A DNA stretch of 64,000 bases from Caballeronia fortuita (GCF_001544835.2 NZ_FCNX02000006.1:248001-312000); one strand, 5' to 3'. Positions 12,011 to 21,361 are shown, numbered from the stretch's first letter. The notes: generated from the sequence alone by a model not told the origin. Made by a program: numbers and translations.

Positions 12011-12484
12011 TTACTTCTTTGCCGCATCGACCTTCGCATCGGCGGCCGACTTGTTCGCGTCGTTTTGCGCTTCGACTTTTTCCTTGTCGGCCTTCGCTTG
12101 CGCCACGTTGGCATCCTTCGCTGCGTCCTGCTTTTTCTTGTCGGCCTTCGACTGTGCAGCGTGCTTTTTCTTGTTGGCTTTCGCCTGTGCCTTGGCGGCA
12201 TCACCGCGGGCGTCGGAAGCTTGTTCCGGCGTGGTCGCCTGCGCTACCTTCGCGGCTTCCTTGTTGGCGTCGGCTTGCGCCGATGCCTTGTCCTCGTTCG
12301 CCGATGCCTGCGCCTTCGCGGCGTCGTGTTGCGCGTCGGCCTTCTTCTTGTTGGCGGTTGCCTGAGCTTCGGCTTTTTCGTTGTTTGCCTTCAGTTGCGC
12401 TTTGCCGGCGTCGGTTGCGGCGGTTTGCGCGAATGCAGTGGAGACGAGCATGACGGATGCGAGAGCAGCGACGATCTTCTTCAT
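12011..12484 (-). CDS. Exported alanine/lysine/aspartate-rich low-complexity protein
   Basis: 157 residues. A clear signal peptide (MKKIVAALASVMLVSTAFAQ) is followed by an almost uninterrupted run of Ala-, Lys-, Asp-, Asn- and Gln-rich heptad-like units such as ANKKKADAQ and AKAQASANEDKA. It is predicted to form one long charged alpha-helix in the periplasm, like the TolA stalk or a Lpp-type rod, but no TolA C-terminal domain is present. It has a GGGAG ribosome-binding site and its own intrinsic terminator, so it is a monocistronic gene. Function unknown; a cell-envelope spacer is inference only. Confidence 0.8.
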   Translation of the reverse strand: MKKIVAALASVMLVSTAFAQTAATDAGKAQLKANNEKAEAQATANKKKADAQHDAAKAQASANEDKASAQADANKEAAKVAQATTPEQASDARGDAAKAQAKANKKKHAAQSKADKKKQDAAKDANVAQAKADKEKVEAQNDANKSAADAKVDAAKK

Positions 12485-12872
12485 GGTTTGGAACTCCCTT
12501 GATCTTTTATTCGAGGACGCGTGGCGCGCAATGCGCCGCGCTGACGGTGAAAACGCCGCGTCGGCCGAAATCGTTGACGACGTTCTGGTGACAAACGGTA
12601 ACCAGTGGCGAGCAAATGAAACGAGCACGGTAAAAGCGGCTGCTTCTTCTTTAGTCGACATCTTTACTTACCGGATAGATCGCGCGACTTGTTACGGGTG
12701 TAACGCCGCCCAGGGTAATTCGGCATCCGAACTGAAATTCCGGATCAGACGAGTTTTTGAACCGCCTATTTGTAATCGTTGAAATGCACGGTTACCAACT
12801 GGTGCAGTTATTTCTTCGCTGTCTGCTTAAGATGACTTCCATGAACCCGGCCGACGGGAAATGGAGAAACTT
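12485..12872. other. Intergenic region between two divergent exported-protein genes
   Basis: About 390 bp, less GC-rich than its surroundings, which fits two back-to-back promoters. I see no coding sequence that I would support and no strong palindrome. Confidence 0.5.
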
Positions 12873-13184
12873 ATGAAACGCGCAGCACTCGTCTTGTTGA
12901 TGATCGGAAGTCTGACGGCAGCGGGTCAGGCATCGGCGCATGGATATGGCGGCGGTCATCGCGGTGGTGGCGGTGGAGGCGACGGCGGCGCGATCGTCGG
13001 TGCGTTGATCGGCGGCGCGGTGCTCGGCGCGCTGGTGACGTCGGTCGCCAATGCGCAGCCCGTCTATCAGCAACCTGCCTACGTTCAACCCGCTTATGCG
13101 CAGCCGGTCTATGCGCAGCCCGCGCAACCGCCTGGCTACTGTTACGACAACTATCGCAACGCCTACGTCCCGTGCGGCTACTGA
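12873..13184 (+). CDS. Small exported Gly/His- and Tyr/Gln/Pro-rich protein
   Basis: 103 residues. Signal peptide (MKRAALVLLMIGSLTAAGQASA), then a Gly/His-rich stretch (HGYGGGHRGGGGGG), a glycine-zipper-like hydrophobic segment (AIVGALIGGAVLGALVTSV) and a tail of repeated QPAYxQP units ending YCYDNYRNAYVPCGY with two cysteines. The glycine-zipper suggests membrane or envelope association. The start was set at the second in-frame ATG because a GGAG site precedes it by 7 bp. Similar small proteins are common in Burkholderiaceae; no function is known to me. Confidence 0.75.
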   Translation: MKRAALVLLMIGSLTAAGQASAHGYGGGHRGGGGGGDGGAIVGALIGGAVLGALVTSVANAQPVYQQPAYVQPAYAQPVYAQPAQPPGYCYDNYRNAYVPCGY

Positions 13185-13282
13185 CTGGATGATGAAAGGC
13201 GCGGCACGTCCCTTGCGCTAAAGCGTTCACGGTTGTTGCATCCGATACGCGACGACCGGCACGCACACTTGGGAGACTTGCG

Positions 13283-13690
13283 ATGAATGCGACTACGAAG
13301 AAGTTGGTGATCTCGGCGCTGGTGCTGGGCCTGTCTGGCGGCGTCTATGCGCAGGCGGGCGGCGGCGCGGGCGGCGGCGGTGCGGGCGGCGGCGCGGGTG
13401 GAGGCGCTGCTGCAGGCGGTTCGATGGGCGCGGGTGGCAACGGCTCCTCGGGCAGCGGATCGGCGGCGGGCGGCAAGGGCGGCGGCGTCGGCATGGGCGG
13501 CACCGGCATGGGCGGCTCGTCGGATGGATCGACTGGTACCGGGACTGGCGCCAAGAGCGGCATGGGCAACGGCGTGAATAACGGGATGGGCCAGGATCAG
13601 GGCACCGTGCAACGCAGCGCGCCGAACAACGGCAACATGAATTCGGGCGGTACGAAGTCGGACGGCAGCGGCTCGCAAAAGGCGTACTGA
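13283..13690 (+). CDS. Exported glycine-rich low-complexity protein
   Basis: 135 residues. A signal peptide (MNATTKKLVISALVLGLSGG...YAQ) is followed by glycine-rich sequence with Ala, Ser, Met and later Asn and Thr. No globular domain is recognisable. A GGGAG site precedes the ATG. It lies 98 bp after another small exported protein gene, and the two could be co-expressed. Function unknown; glycine-rich exported proteins may be structural or stress-related, which I cannot decide from sequence. Confidence 0.72.
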   Translation: MNATTKKLVISALVLGLSGGVYAQAGGGAGGGGAGGGAGGGAAAGGSMGAGGNGSSGSGSAAGGKGGGVGMGGTGMGGSSDGSTGTGTGAKSGMGNGVNNGMGQDQGTVQRSAPNNGNMNSGGTKSDGSGSQKAY

Positions 13691-13831
13691 TGCGAAGTCC
13701 GCGCGCGCGGGTGCGATCGCCGCGATGTCATCGGGACGTCAATGCGGCATCCGCCTGGCGGCGGCGCGGTATCGAATTGAAGAAGGAAGAACGAAGGAGT
13801 CGAAGCGCCATGACCGGCGCAAGACGGAAGT

Positions 13832-14407
13832 TTATCGACCGCTTGCCGACGCAGCTTCGACGGATGCCGCCGGTTCAAAGCTTTTTGCGCGCAAGCTGAC
13901 CTTTTCGGCGTAGGCGCGCGAGCCGCCGTAGCTCTTCAGCGCGGCGTCGACGTCGCCCTGAGCGGATTTCACATAGCCGTGCAGAATGGCCGATCCCGTT
14001 TCGATATTGTCCTCGGGGTCCGTCAAATCCACGTTGCGCACGAGCTTCTTGTGCGCCGACGGCACCACTTGCATCAGCCCCGTCGCATTGTTGGGCCCGC
14101 GTGCCGTTTCCTTGAAGCGCGATTCGATCGAGATGATGGCGAGCAGCAGCGCCGGGGGAAGCGAATATTTCGATGCGGACGACATGACCGCCGACGCGAT
14201 GGTCTGCGCCTTCTCGCGCGCCACGCCGAATTTGCGCGTGAGCATCTCCGAAATCTTGTGACTTGCCTGATCCGCCTTGGGGTCTTGCGCGCCGGCCGAT
14301 TGCGCCAGCGCGTCGCTGGCGGCGAGCGGGTTTTCCTGAGCGTGCGCGACCGGCGCGGTGCTCAGCGAGAAGGCAAAGGCGGCAAAGATGACAAGGACAC
14401 GGCGCAT
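13832..14407 (-). CDS. Exported lytic transglycosylase (SLT domain)
   Basis: 191 residues with a signal peptide (ending AHAQE, about residue 24) and a soluble lytic transglycosylase domain. The catalytic Glu is in IISIESRFKETARG, followed by the NATGLMQVVPSAHK and DNIETGSAILHGYV motifs and AALKSYGGSRAYAEKV. It would cleave peptidoglycan between MurNAc and GlcNAc, forming anhydro-muropeptides in the periplasm. It is similar to stand-alone SLT proteins associated with secretion or cell-wall turnover. It is convergent with the glycine-rich protein gene and upstream of no operon partner. Confidence 0.9.
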   Translation of the reverse strand: MRRVLVIFAAFAFSLSTAPVAHAQENPLAASDALAQSAGAQDPKADQASHKISEMLTRKFGVAREKAQTIASAVMSSASKYSLPPALLLAIISIESRFKETARGPNNATGLMQVVPSAHKKLVRNVDLTDPEDNIETGSAILHGYVKSAQGDVDAALKSYGGSRAYAEKVSLRAKSFEPAASVEAASASGR

Positions 14408-14524
14408 CGGATGGACAGATCAAAGCGGAGTCGCATTATAGCCTCATAAAAAAGCCTTGCGGATCATGTACTTGTCTTAAATATGATGTTTCGTCCCGGG
14501 AATCGGAATGAATTACGCGTCGAC

Positions 14525-15994
14525 TTAGGTGCGTTCAACGCGCTTGGCGGCGGGCATCGAAATGCCTTCGCCGGCGTCCGCCGATAGACGCGTGAACATC
14601 GGCAGGGAAGCCAGAACGACGAGCGCGGTCACGATGAATCCACACGCCAGTTGCCAGCGCCCGGTGTGCGCGCTGCCCGAAACGAGCATCGTCGCCTGGA
14701 TCGTGCCGGACGCGACGGTCACGCCGACCGCCTTCATCAACTGCTGCGCGGTGCCCTGAAATGAGGTTGCCGCGGCGAGGCGCGGCTTGGGTACGTCGGC
14801 GAAAGCGAGCGCGCCCATCGTCGCGAAACTGAGCGAGCGGCCGAGTCCGCCCAGCAATAAGAGCAGGAAGATCCCGGCGGCGGGCCAGGCTTGCGACATC
14901 GTCGAGCAGGCGAGCAGCACGGCCGCGAACACGACGCTGCCCGAGCACAACACCGTGCGGACCGAAAAATGCCGCAGCGCGAGCGACGTCATCGGGCGCA
15001 TGCAGAACGAGCCGAGCGCGCTCGCGAACGTGACGAGACCGCTCGCCGTCGCGCTATAGCCGAAGCCCGTCTGCAGCGTCAGCGGTACGAGAAAGGGCAG
15101 CGCGCCTGCGCCGGCGCGAAACAGACTCCCCGCGACCGTCGCGGCGTGGAAGGTGGGAATCGACAGCAGCGAGAAGTCGATGGCCGGATTCGGCACGCGT
15201 CGGCAGTGCAGCACCGTCGCGCGAAAAAGCAGCAGTCCGGCGGCGACGCAAACCCACGGCGCGCCCGCCGGCAACACGCCGCGGCCCGCGCTTTCAATGC
15301 CGACCATGAAGAGCGTGAGCGATGCGCCCGACATCACCATGCCGCGCAGATCGGGCGGCGTGCGGTCCTCGGGCGGCGACGGCGGCAGCAGCTTCCACGT
15401 GAGCACCATCCCGGCGATGCCCACCGGCACGTTGACCCAGAAGATGCTCCGCCACGAGAGCGCGTCGGTGAGGAAACCGCCGAGCGGCGGGCCGAGCAGC
15501 GGGCCGACGAGCGCGGGCATGGTGAGCCACGTCGTCGCTTGGAGCAATTCTTCTCGCTTGACGCCGCGAAACAGGATCAGACGGCCGACGGGCACCATCA
15601 TCGCGCCGCCGAGACCTTGCACGACGCGCGCGGCGAGCAATTGCGGCAGATTCATCGCGGCGGCGCACGCGATCGACGCGAGCGTGAAGGTTGCGATCGC
15701 CCACATGAACACGCGGCGCGCGCCGAAGCGGTCGGCGACCCAGCCGCTTGCCGGAATGAAGACGGTTAGCGCGACCAGATATGCAGTGATCGCGCTCGAG
15801 AGATGAACGGCGTCGACGTTGAGATCGCGGGCCATCGCCGGGATGGCGGTCGCGACGATCGTGCCGTCCATGTTCTGCATGAAAAGGGCCGAAGCGACGA
15901 CGGCGGCGGTGATGCGAAAGTTGCCGCCCCTCAAGATGCCGCGCCCGCGTGCGCGCGAACGGCGCGATGAAAAGGGGATGAGTGCATGGCGCAC
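14525..15994 (-). CDS. MFS transporter, DHA2 (EmrB/QacA-like) family
   Basis: An inner-membrane drug:proton antiporter type permease of 489 residues with about 14 hydrophobic helices. The family motifs are NMDGTIVATAIPAMARDL in helix 1 (motif D1), GWVADRFGARRVF (motif A) and RVVQGLGGAMMVPVGRLIL (motif B), then PLLGPPLGGFL (motif C). The substrate cannot be read from sequence. The start is a GTG giving a short basic leader; no alternative ATG fits before helix 1. No fusion-protein (EmrA) or TetR regulator gene is adjacent. Confidence 0.88.
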   Translation of the reverse strand: MRHALIPFSSRRSRARGRGILRGGNFRITAAVVASALFMQNMDGTIVATAIPAMARDLNVDAVHLSSAITAYLVALTVFIPASGWVADRFGARRVFMWAIATFTLASIACAAAMNLPQLLAARVVQGLGGAMMVPVGRLILFRGVKREELLQATTWLTMPALVGPLLGPPLGGFLTDALSWRSIFWVNVPVGIAGMVLTWKLLPPSPPEDRTPPDLRGMVMSGASLTLFMVGIESAGRGVLPAGAPWVCVAAGLLLFRATVLHCRRVPNPAIDFSLLSIPTFHAATVAGSLFRAGAGALPFLVPLTLQTGFGYSATASGLVTFASALGSFCMRPMTSLALRHFSVRTVLCSGSVVFAAVLLACSTMSQAWPAAGIFLLLLLGGLGRSLSFATMGALAFADVPKPRLAAATSFQGTAQQLMKAVGVTVASGTIQATMLVSGSAHTGRWQLACGFIVTALVVLASLPMFTRLSADAGEGISMPAAKRVERT

Positions 15995-16042
15995 AGTCTA
16001 GCGCGTTACGCGCACGGACGTTCTTCGACCAGCGCCGCCTGA

Positions 16043-16591
16043 CTAAGCCAGCATCACGCTCCGCGCGATTCCCATGAAGTGCTCCAGCTCGGGCGTGACG
16101 CGCTGTGCGTCCTTCGCTTCATCGTCCCAGCGTCGCAACGCGATGGCATCGCGCGCGTAGGGCTTCGCGAGGAACGCCTGCGCGGTTTCATCGTCGAATA
16201 TGCCGCCTTGCAATTGCAGACTGCGCACCGAATCCGCCGACAGCCGCGCGTGATACGACGCATCGATCGCGCACAGGCAGCGCTTCGCGTCGACATGCAG
16301 GCGAATCGGTTCGAGCACGGCATCGGAGAAAAGCGGACGCAGGAACGGCAGCGCGAAGTATTGATGCAAATCGTCGATGCCGCGTTTGCTCGGTGTCTCG
16401 CCCTGCAGGTTCAGCAAGTGCCCGAGATCGTGCAGCAAGGACGCGACGATCAGCTCGCGGCTCGCGCCCGACGCTTCGGCGAGCGTCGCGGTTTGCAATG
16501 CGTGCTGCAACTGGCTAACCGGTTCGCCGCTATAGGCGATCGAACCGTGTTTGTCGAAGAGATGCCGGATATCGTCGATTGAAAGCGCCAT
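16043..16591 (-). CDS. PhnZ-like HD-domain oxygenase family protein
   Basis: 182 residues of the HD superfamily, with HDLGHLLNLQGETPS (about 54-68) supplying the metal-binding His-Asp pair and further histidines in QLQHALQTA, DDLHQY and RLHVDAKR. It resembles the family linked to phosphonate-degradation operons, whose member PhnZ is a di-iron oxygenase that cleaves 2-amino-1-hydroxyethylphosphonate. No phnY or other phosphonate gene is nearby, so substrate is open; gamma-butyrobetaine- or inositol-oxygenase-like chemistry is also conceivable for the fold. It is 30 bp from the transporter gene on the same strand and may be co-transcribed. Confidence 0.75.
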   Translation of the reverse strand: MALSIDDIRHLFDKHGSIAYSGEPVSQLQHALQTATLAEASGASRELIVASLLHDLGHLLNLQGETPSKRGIDDLHQYFALPFLRPLFSDAVLEPIRLHVDAKRCLCAIDASYHARLSADSVRSLQLQGGIFDDETAQAFLAKPYARDAIALRRWDDEAKDAQRVTPELEHFMGIARSVMLA

Positions 16592-16678
16592 CGTAAGGAA
16601 AGGACAGAGCAGTTATGCTGAACGAGGGAAATTCGCGATTGTCGCAGCCGTTTGTGACGCGCAGTTGAATCCGACACT

Positions 16679-16999
16679 ATGCCTTTCTATTTCAGCCGAC
16701 GTCCCGAGTTCGCCGGTCTCGATCGCGCATCGCGGCGCGACGTGCGCCGCATGGCGTGGCATTTCGCGCAACGCCACTGGACGCTGCATGCGCCGGCGTT
16801 CGCGTGGATCGTCTTCGTGCTGCTGCACACGCGTTATGGCGTCGTGCCCGGGAGACGCGATTACGTGCTGCTGACGCTCGCGATCTTCATCGCGGGCGTG
16901 ATCAATATCCGCGTTCACATCGGACGATATCTAAAGCCGGCGCGCGCCATCTTCGATACGCTCGGAAGCAAGGCCGCCCGCACGATCACGGGGCGTTGA
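16679..16999 (+). CDS. Small two-helix membrane protein, unknown
   Basis: 106 residues. A basic N-terminus (RRPEFAGLDRASRRDVRRMAWH) precedes two hydrophobic segments (about residues 36-50 and 60-78) and a basic tail. It resembles no family I can name. It is divergent from the PhnZ-like gene with a spacing of about 90 bp, and precedes the J-domain gene by about 90 bp. Confidence 0.6.
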   Translation: MPFYFSRRPEFAGLDRASRRDVRRMAWHFAQRHWTLHAPAFAWIVFVLLHTRYGVVPGRRDYVLLTLAIFIAGVINIRVHIGRYLKPARAIFDTLGSKAARTITGR

Positions 17000-17086
17000 G
17001 GTTCGTGTTGCAATGCCGCATCGCATGAAAAGACCCCGTTTTTAGCGTGTTACGATGCTTCGCGACCCGCACTCATTCAACGGACG

Positions 17087-17641
17087 ATGGCAACGCTATA
17101 CGAAACGCTAGGCGTCGACGAGCACGCCACCGAAGAAGACATCAAACGCGCGTATCGCAAGGCGGCGATGCGCTGCCACCCCGATCGCAATGTCGGCAAT
17201 GAAGACGCCGCACGCGCAAAGTTTCTCGAGATCAAAGAGGCCTACGCCATTCTTTCCGATCGCGCGCAACGCGAGGTGTACGACCGCATCTATACCGAAG
17301 AGATGCGTCGCTGGGAAGAACGCGTGCGTCAGGAAGAAGCCGAACGCGAAGCGCTCTGTGCGCAACGTGTGTCGCTTGCCATGCGCTTCGCATCGCAAGG
17401 GCATAACCGCGATGTCGTCTTCGGCGTGCTGCTCGGCGCGCAATGCGACGAGCCTGCCGCGCGGCAGATCGCGGATAGCGCGATCGCGCTGCACGAGTCG
17501 CGTCAGGCGAGGGAAGAGAAAGAAGAGCGGGAGGAAGAGCGCGCGGTAAAGAAAGATGAAGAGAAGGACGCTGCTCCCGCCGATGCGTCAAACCCGTTCG
17601 GCACGATGTGGTTCCAGTTCCTCAACAACATGCGTTTTTAG
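17087..17641 (+). CDS. J-domain protein with Glu/Arg/Lys-rich tail
   Basis: 184 residues. The first 65 or so form a J-domain with the essential HPD in [14 protein letters not shown] and the helix-IV region [17 protein letters not shown]. It should stimulate a DnaK-type ATPase. There is no G/F or zinc region, so it is not DnaJ itself. After a middle helical part comes a strongly charged stretch (about 140-170, [17 protein letters not shown]) and a short C-terminal [16 protein letters not shown]. It appears to be monocistronic. Its client or partner Hsp70 cannot be inferred from context. Confidence 0.88.
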   Translation: MATLYETLGVDEHATEEDIKRAYRKAAMRCHPDRNVGNEDAARAKFLEIKEAYAILSDRAQREVYDRIYTEEMRRWEERVRQEEAEREALCAQRVSLAMRFASQGHNRDVVFGVLLGAQCDEPAARQIADSAIALHESRQAREEKEEREEERAVKKDEEKDAAPADASNPFGTMWFQFLNNMRF

Positions 17642-17660
17642 AGCGTGATTGTGAAGCGCG

Positions 17661-17909
17661 TCATGCCGCGAGTCTTTCGCTGCGCATGTTGCTCTGTTTC
17701 GGCGCGGGCGGATAAACGCACCAGTGGCCGTCATCGTGACGGAAGAAGAACAGCGCTCGCGATACCGCACCGTGCAGCGCCTCGACGCAGACATAGCGCC
17801 GCCTGTCCGAACGCGTGCGGCTGAACTGCCTCACATGCACCGGCATGCTGCCCGGCGCCAGCCATTTTTCTACCTGATAACGAAGGGACTGCTCGTTCGC
17901 GCATTTCAT
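17661..17909 (-). CDS. Small cytoplasmic protein, unknown
   Basis: 82 residues, starting MKCANEQSLRYQVEKWLAP. The start has a GGAG site 8 bp upstream, which made me prefer it to a longer in-frame start. Basic and aromatic residues are frequent (RYVCVEALHGAVSRALFFFRHDDGHWCVYPP). No domain is recognised. Convergent with the J-domain gene, with stop codons about 20 bp apart. Confidence 0.6.
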   Translation of the reverse strand: MKCANEQSLRYQVEKWLAPGSMPVHVRQFSRTRSDRRRYVCVEALHGAVSRALFFFRHDDGHWCVYPPAPKQSNMRSERLAA

Positions 17910-18218
17910 CTCAGTCTCCAGCACGCGGCATTCATGATAGGGATAACGGCCGAACTCGCCGGTGTTTGAAGCCCTACCAGTAAAACCCCTGCCGCGACGC
18001 ACCACGTTCTTGACAAAGCACTTGAACTCTACGCTTCAAATCCTGAGCCGTGCCCGTTTTTGCGAAATAGCAACAGCGCGCTTCTTTTCGCCTTCGCCGT
18101 TGAAGCCATCGTCGTGCAACGTGTTGCGAGGGTATGTGCGCGATCGTTCATATGAAATGTTCGACGCGTTCGTTACCCGTCACTTGAGATAAAGCGAACG
18201 CCATGCCCGACTCGAGCG
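17910..18218. other. Gene-free stretch
   Basis: About 310 bp between two minus-strand genes. A 76-codon plus-strand frame crosses it, but it lacks a ribosome-binding site and family resemblance. I see no clear structure. Confidence 0.4.
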
Positions 18219-18605
18219 TTACAGCGGACGCGCGAAGCTGAGTTCGTGACCGTCGGGATCGGTGAGATGGAAGTAGCGCTCGTTCCAGGGCGCATCGCGC
18301 GGTGCGAATTGCGGCTCGATGCCACGCGCCTGTGCTTGCCGATAGAACGCGTCCACATCGGACACATAGACGATGACGCGGCCCCAGAAATGAATCGGGG
18401 CATGCGTCTCGGTGGTGAGGTTGAGAAACGAACTGCCGAGCGCGAACGACGTGAAGGCTTCGCTCGCGCCGCCATGCACGATACGAAAGCCGAGCGCTTC
18501 ATAGAAGCGCACCGCGCGCGGCATATCGCGCGTCGCCAGCGTGATCGCACTCAGGCTTTCGACGCGCGCGTCGCCGGATGATGGTTCCATGCGTTCGTTC
18601 GTCAT
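18219..18605 (-). CDS. VOC-superfamily (glyoxalase/bleomycin-resistance fold) protein
   Basis: 128 residues with the two beta-alpha-beta-beta-beta modules of the vicinal oxygen chelate fold: LSAITLATRDMPRAVRFYEAL at the N-terminus and VIVYVSDVDAFYRQAQARG in the middle, ending with the typical FHLTDPDGHELSFARPL. The usual metal ligands are partly present (Glu in GHELSF), but the enzyme class (lyase, dioxygenase or binding protein) cannot be assigned. Its start overlaps the stop of the upstream small-protein gene by 4 bp, so the two are translationally coupled. Confidence 0.82.
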   Translation of the reverse strand: MTNERMEPSSGDARVESLSAITLATRDMPRAVRFYEALGFRIVHGGASEAFTSFALGSSFLNLTTETHAPIHFWGRVIVYVSDVDAFYRQAQARGIEPQFAPRDAPWNERYFHLTDPDGHELSFARPL

Positions 18606-18925
18606 CCCGGATGATGTTGATGCGATACGAGCGGCAACACGGAAAGATCGGGATGCGTGCCATCGACGATGCTCTTGCCGATATGCCGCGCATCGTCGAC
18701 TGCATCTTGCGCGCTCTTGTACGCATCGTCGCCGTCGGCGTGAAAGTGCACCGCTTCGCCCGGCACGTCGGCATTCGCGCCCGGCCTGCACACATGTCCG
18801 ATATACACGTAACGCGTGATCGCACTCGGCGGCGCGTGCTCGGGCGTCGGCTTTTGCAGCGGCTGCACGTGAATTTCAAAACCTTCGTATTCGAAGACGT
18901 GCCATTGAGCGGGATCGTCGGGCAT
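18602..18925 (-). CDS. Small conserved-looking protein coupled to VOC gene
   Basis: 107 residues starting MPDDPAQWHVFEYEGFEIHV, with a near-perfect AAAGGAG ribosome-binding site 6 bp before the ATG. It is rich in His, Asp and Tyr (RYVYIGHVCRPGANAD, HFHADGDDAYKSAQDAVDDA). The beta-strand-rich first half and helical second half suggest a small dodecin- or DUF-type domain that I cannot name. It forms a two-gene operon with the VOC protein through a 4-bp overlap. Confidence 0.68.
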   Translation of the reverse strand: MPDDPAQWHVFEYEGFEIHVQPLQKPTPEHAPPSAITRYVYIGHVCRPGANADVPGEAVHFHADGDDAYKSAQDAVDDARHIGKSIVDGTHPDLSVLPLVSHQHHPG

Positions 18926-19123
18926 GATCGCCTCCTTTGTAGTGTTCGCTCGCAAAACAACGTTACTCCTGTTGGCGCGGCGAATCCACCCAGCGCACTC
19001 ACGTCAGAAGAAACGAGTGCAGGCTGCGGGAAATTGACAGCGTCTTCGCGCGCGGCGGATACTTTCCGGCGCACTTCGCGTTCGATCGCATACGTCTGCC
19101 CTTGTCCCGATACGGGAGGCGCC

Positions 19124-21361
19124 GTGAAGCCAGCCACGACACATCGCACGGTTCTCGCGCGCGCCATGCCGCGCGCGGCCGCGCTCGTCGGCGACATCAC
19201 GGCGGGCACCGTGTCCACGTTGATGATGCTGTGCTACGCAATGAGTCTCGGCACGCTCATCTTCAGCGCCGACCTCGCGCGCTATGCCGAGCTCGGCGTG
19301 CCGACCGCCCTCGTGAGCTGCATCGTCACGGCGTTCGTCATCGCGGTGACGAGCTCGATGCGCATGAACATCGGCGGGCCGGACAGCAACGCGACGGCGT
19401 TTCTCGTCGGTGTCGCGGCGGGCGTCGCGAGCAGCGTGCGCGCGAACGGCGGCACGCCCACGGTGATCCTGTTGACGGTGCTCGTCGCCATCGCGTTGTG
19501 CTCGCTCGTGACAGGCCTCATTCTTTTCGCGATTGGTTCATCCAAGCGCAGCCGCAGCTTGCAGTTTCTTCCGTATCCGGTGATGGGCGGCTTTCTCGCG
19601 GGCACCGGCTATCTGCTGATCGCGGGCGCGTTTCGCGTGCTGACGGGTGTCGCGCCCGACTGGCACACGCTGCCGAAGCTCGCGCAACTGCACTGGCTCG
19701 CGTGGACGCCGGCGCTCTTCGTCAGCGCGCTCGCGACGATTCTCGCGCGCACCTGGCGTCACGCTGCCGCATTGCCGATCACGCTCGCCATCGGCATTGC
19801 GCTCTTCTATGCGCTGCTGCGCATCGCCGGCATCTCGCCCGACGATGCGCGCGACATGGGCCTCCTGCTTCAGCATGTGCCGACGCATGCGCTGCATATT
19901 CCGGAGCTGCATCTGCCATCGTCGCTCGCACGCGGCGAGATCGACTGGCACGCGATCGTCGCGCATCTGCCCGAGACGCTCATCGTCACGTCGGTGTCGG
20001 CGATCACGATCATCATGAATTCGACCGCGATGGGCGCGGCGACCGGGCAGGACATCGACCTCAATCGCGAGATGCGCGCGGCCGGCCTCGCGAACATCGC
20101 GAGCGGCCTTTTCGGCGGCATGGTCGGCTATCAGTCGTACAACCGCTCGATGCTCAACGCGCGCGCCGGCGCGACGAGCCGCGCGGCAGGTGTATTCGCC
20201 GCGCTCGCGTGTCTCTTTCTGCTGATCGCATCGCCCGATCTCGTCTCGCTCTTTCCGGTGCCCGTGCTCGTCGGCATGCAGATCTACATGGGCTTGCGTC
20301 TGATGGTGGACTGGCTCGTCGGCGCATATCGCAAGCTCACGTGGCATGAATATCTGCTCGTGCCGCTCATCCTCGCAGTGATCGCGTTCTATGGCGTGAT
20401 CGCGGGCGTCGTCGCGGGCGTGGTCGCGGCGTGCGTCACGTTCGCGCTGCTTTATGGCCGCGCGGGCTGCGTGCGCATGGAGTTCGATGGCCGCACGCGC
20501 ACGTCGAATGTCGAGCGCAGCATCGAGGAAACGCGTTTGCTGATCGAGCGTGGCGATCAGATTTGCGGCGTGTGCCTGCAAGGATTTCTCTTCTTCGGAT
20601 CGGCGAATTCGATGCTGCAGCGTATCCGCGAGCGCATCCGCTCGCACGGACCGCGTCCGGTGCGTTACGTCGTGCTCGATTTCGCATGGACCAACGGCAT
20701 GGACGCGTCCGTGTCGCTCGCATTCGTGAAGCTGCGTCAGGCGTGCGCGGCGATCGGCGCCGATCTCGTGCTGACCGCATTGCCGCGCAACTCGCGCGTG
20801 CTGCTCGGGCGAACCGGCGCGCTCGCACTCGGCATCCACGAATTCGATACGCTCGACGCGGGCCTCGAATGGATCGAAGCGCAGCAGCTTGCGACGTCGA
20901 CGGTCGCGCTCGAACCGCGCGTCGCGGGCGGCGACTTTCGTGCGATGTTCGCGCCGCATTTTTCGGCGCACGCGCTGCGCGGACTGGCCGACTTTCTCGA
21001 TGTATGCGAAGTGGGCGCGGGCGAGGCGCTCTTTCGCCGCGGCGACGCGGGCGATGCGCTTTACATCGTCGAAGAAGGGCGCGTGACGGTGTCGCTGCCG
21101 CTCGCCGATGGCCGCTCGGTGCGGCTGCGTTCGTTCGGACCAGGGACGGTCATCGGCGAGATGGCCGTGTACACGCACGCGCCGCGCAGCGCCGATGTCG
21201 TCGCAGACGAGCCCGCGCGCCTGCGCCGTCTCACGCTCGCCGGTCTGCGCAAGCTGGAACTCGACGATCCGTTGACCGCGCAGGAATGGCATCGCTTCGT
21301 CGTGAAGATGATGGCCTCGCGGCTCGCGCTCGCCGATGAAGCCTTGCGCGCGGCATCGTGA
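19124..21361 (+). CDS. SulP-family anion transporter with STAS and C-terminal cyclic-nucleotide-binding domain
   Basis: 745 residues. The GTG start was chosen because GGGAGG precedes it by 5 bp. Residues about 15-420 form a SulP/SLC26-type membrane domain (GDITAGTVSTLMMLCYAMSL, MNIGGPDSNATAFLVGVAAG, MVGYQSYNRSMLNARAGATS). A STAS domain follows (about 440-560), then a CAP/cNMP-binding domain (about 590-720, DALYIVEEGRVTVSLPLADG, RLRSFGPGTVIGEMAVYTH). The cNMP domain carries the phosphate-binding-cassette pattern GExAxY..PRSADV, so control by cAMP or a similar ligand is plausible. The transported anion (sulfate, bicarbonate, dicarboxylate) is unknown. It appears monocistronic. Confidence 0.9.
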   Translation: MKPATTHRTVLARAMPRAAALVGDITAGTVSTLMMLCYAMSLGTLIFSADLARYAELGVPTALVSCIVTAFVIAVTSSMRMNIGGPDSNATAFLVGVAAGVASSVRANGGTPTVILLTVLVAIALCSLVTGLILFAIGSSKRSRSLQFLPYPVMGGFLAGTGYLLIAGAFRVLTGVAPDWHTLPKLAQLHWLAWTPALFVSALATILARTWRHAAALPITLAIGIALFYALLRIAGISPDDARDMGLLLQHVPTHALHIPELHLPSSLARGEIDWHAIVAHLPETLIVTSVSAITIIMNSTAMGAATGQDIDLNREMRAAGLANIASGLFGGMVGYQSYNRSMLNARAGATSRAAGVFAALACLFLLIASPDLVSLFPVPVLVGMQIYMGLRLMVDWLVGAYRKLTWHEYLLVPLILAVIAFYGVIAGVVAGVVAACVTFALLYGRAGCVRMEFDGRTRTSNVERSIEETRLLIERGDQICGVCLQGFLFFGSANSMLQRIRERIRSHGPRPVRYVVLDFAWTNGMDASVSLAFVKLRQACAAIGADLVLTALPRNSRVLLGRTGALALGIHEFDTLDAGLEWIEAQQLATSTVALEPRVAGGDFRAMFAPHFSAHALRGLADFLDVCEVGAGEALFRRGDAGDALYIVEEGRVTVSLPLADGRSVRLRSFGPGTVIGEMAVYTHAPRSADVVADEPARLRRLTLAGLRKLELDDPLTAQEWHRFVVKMMASRLALADEALRAAS

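Noticed and set aside
17962-18192. 76-codon plus-strand frame
   Set aside because: No ribosome-binding site, no recognisable family, and composition unlike neighbouring genes.
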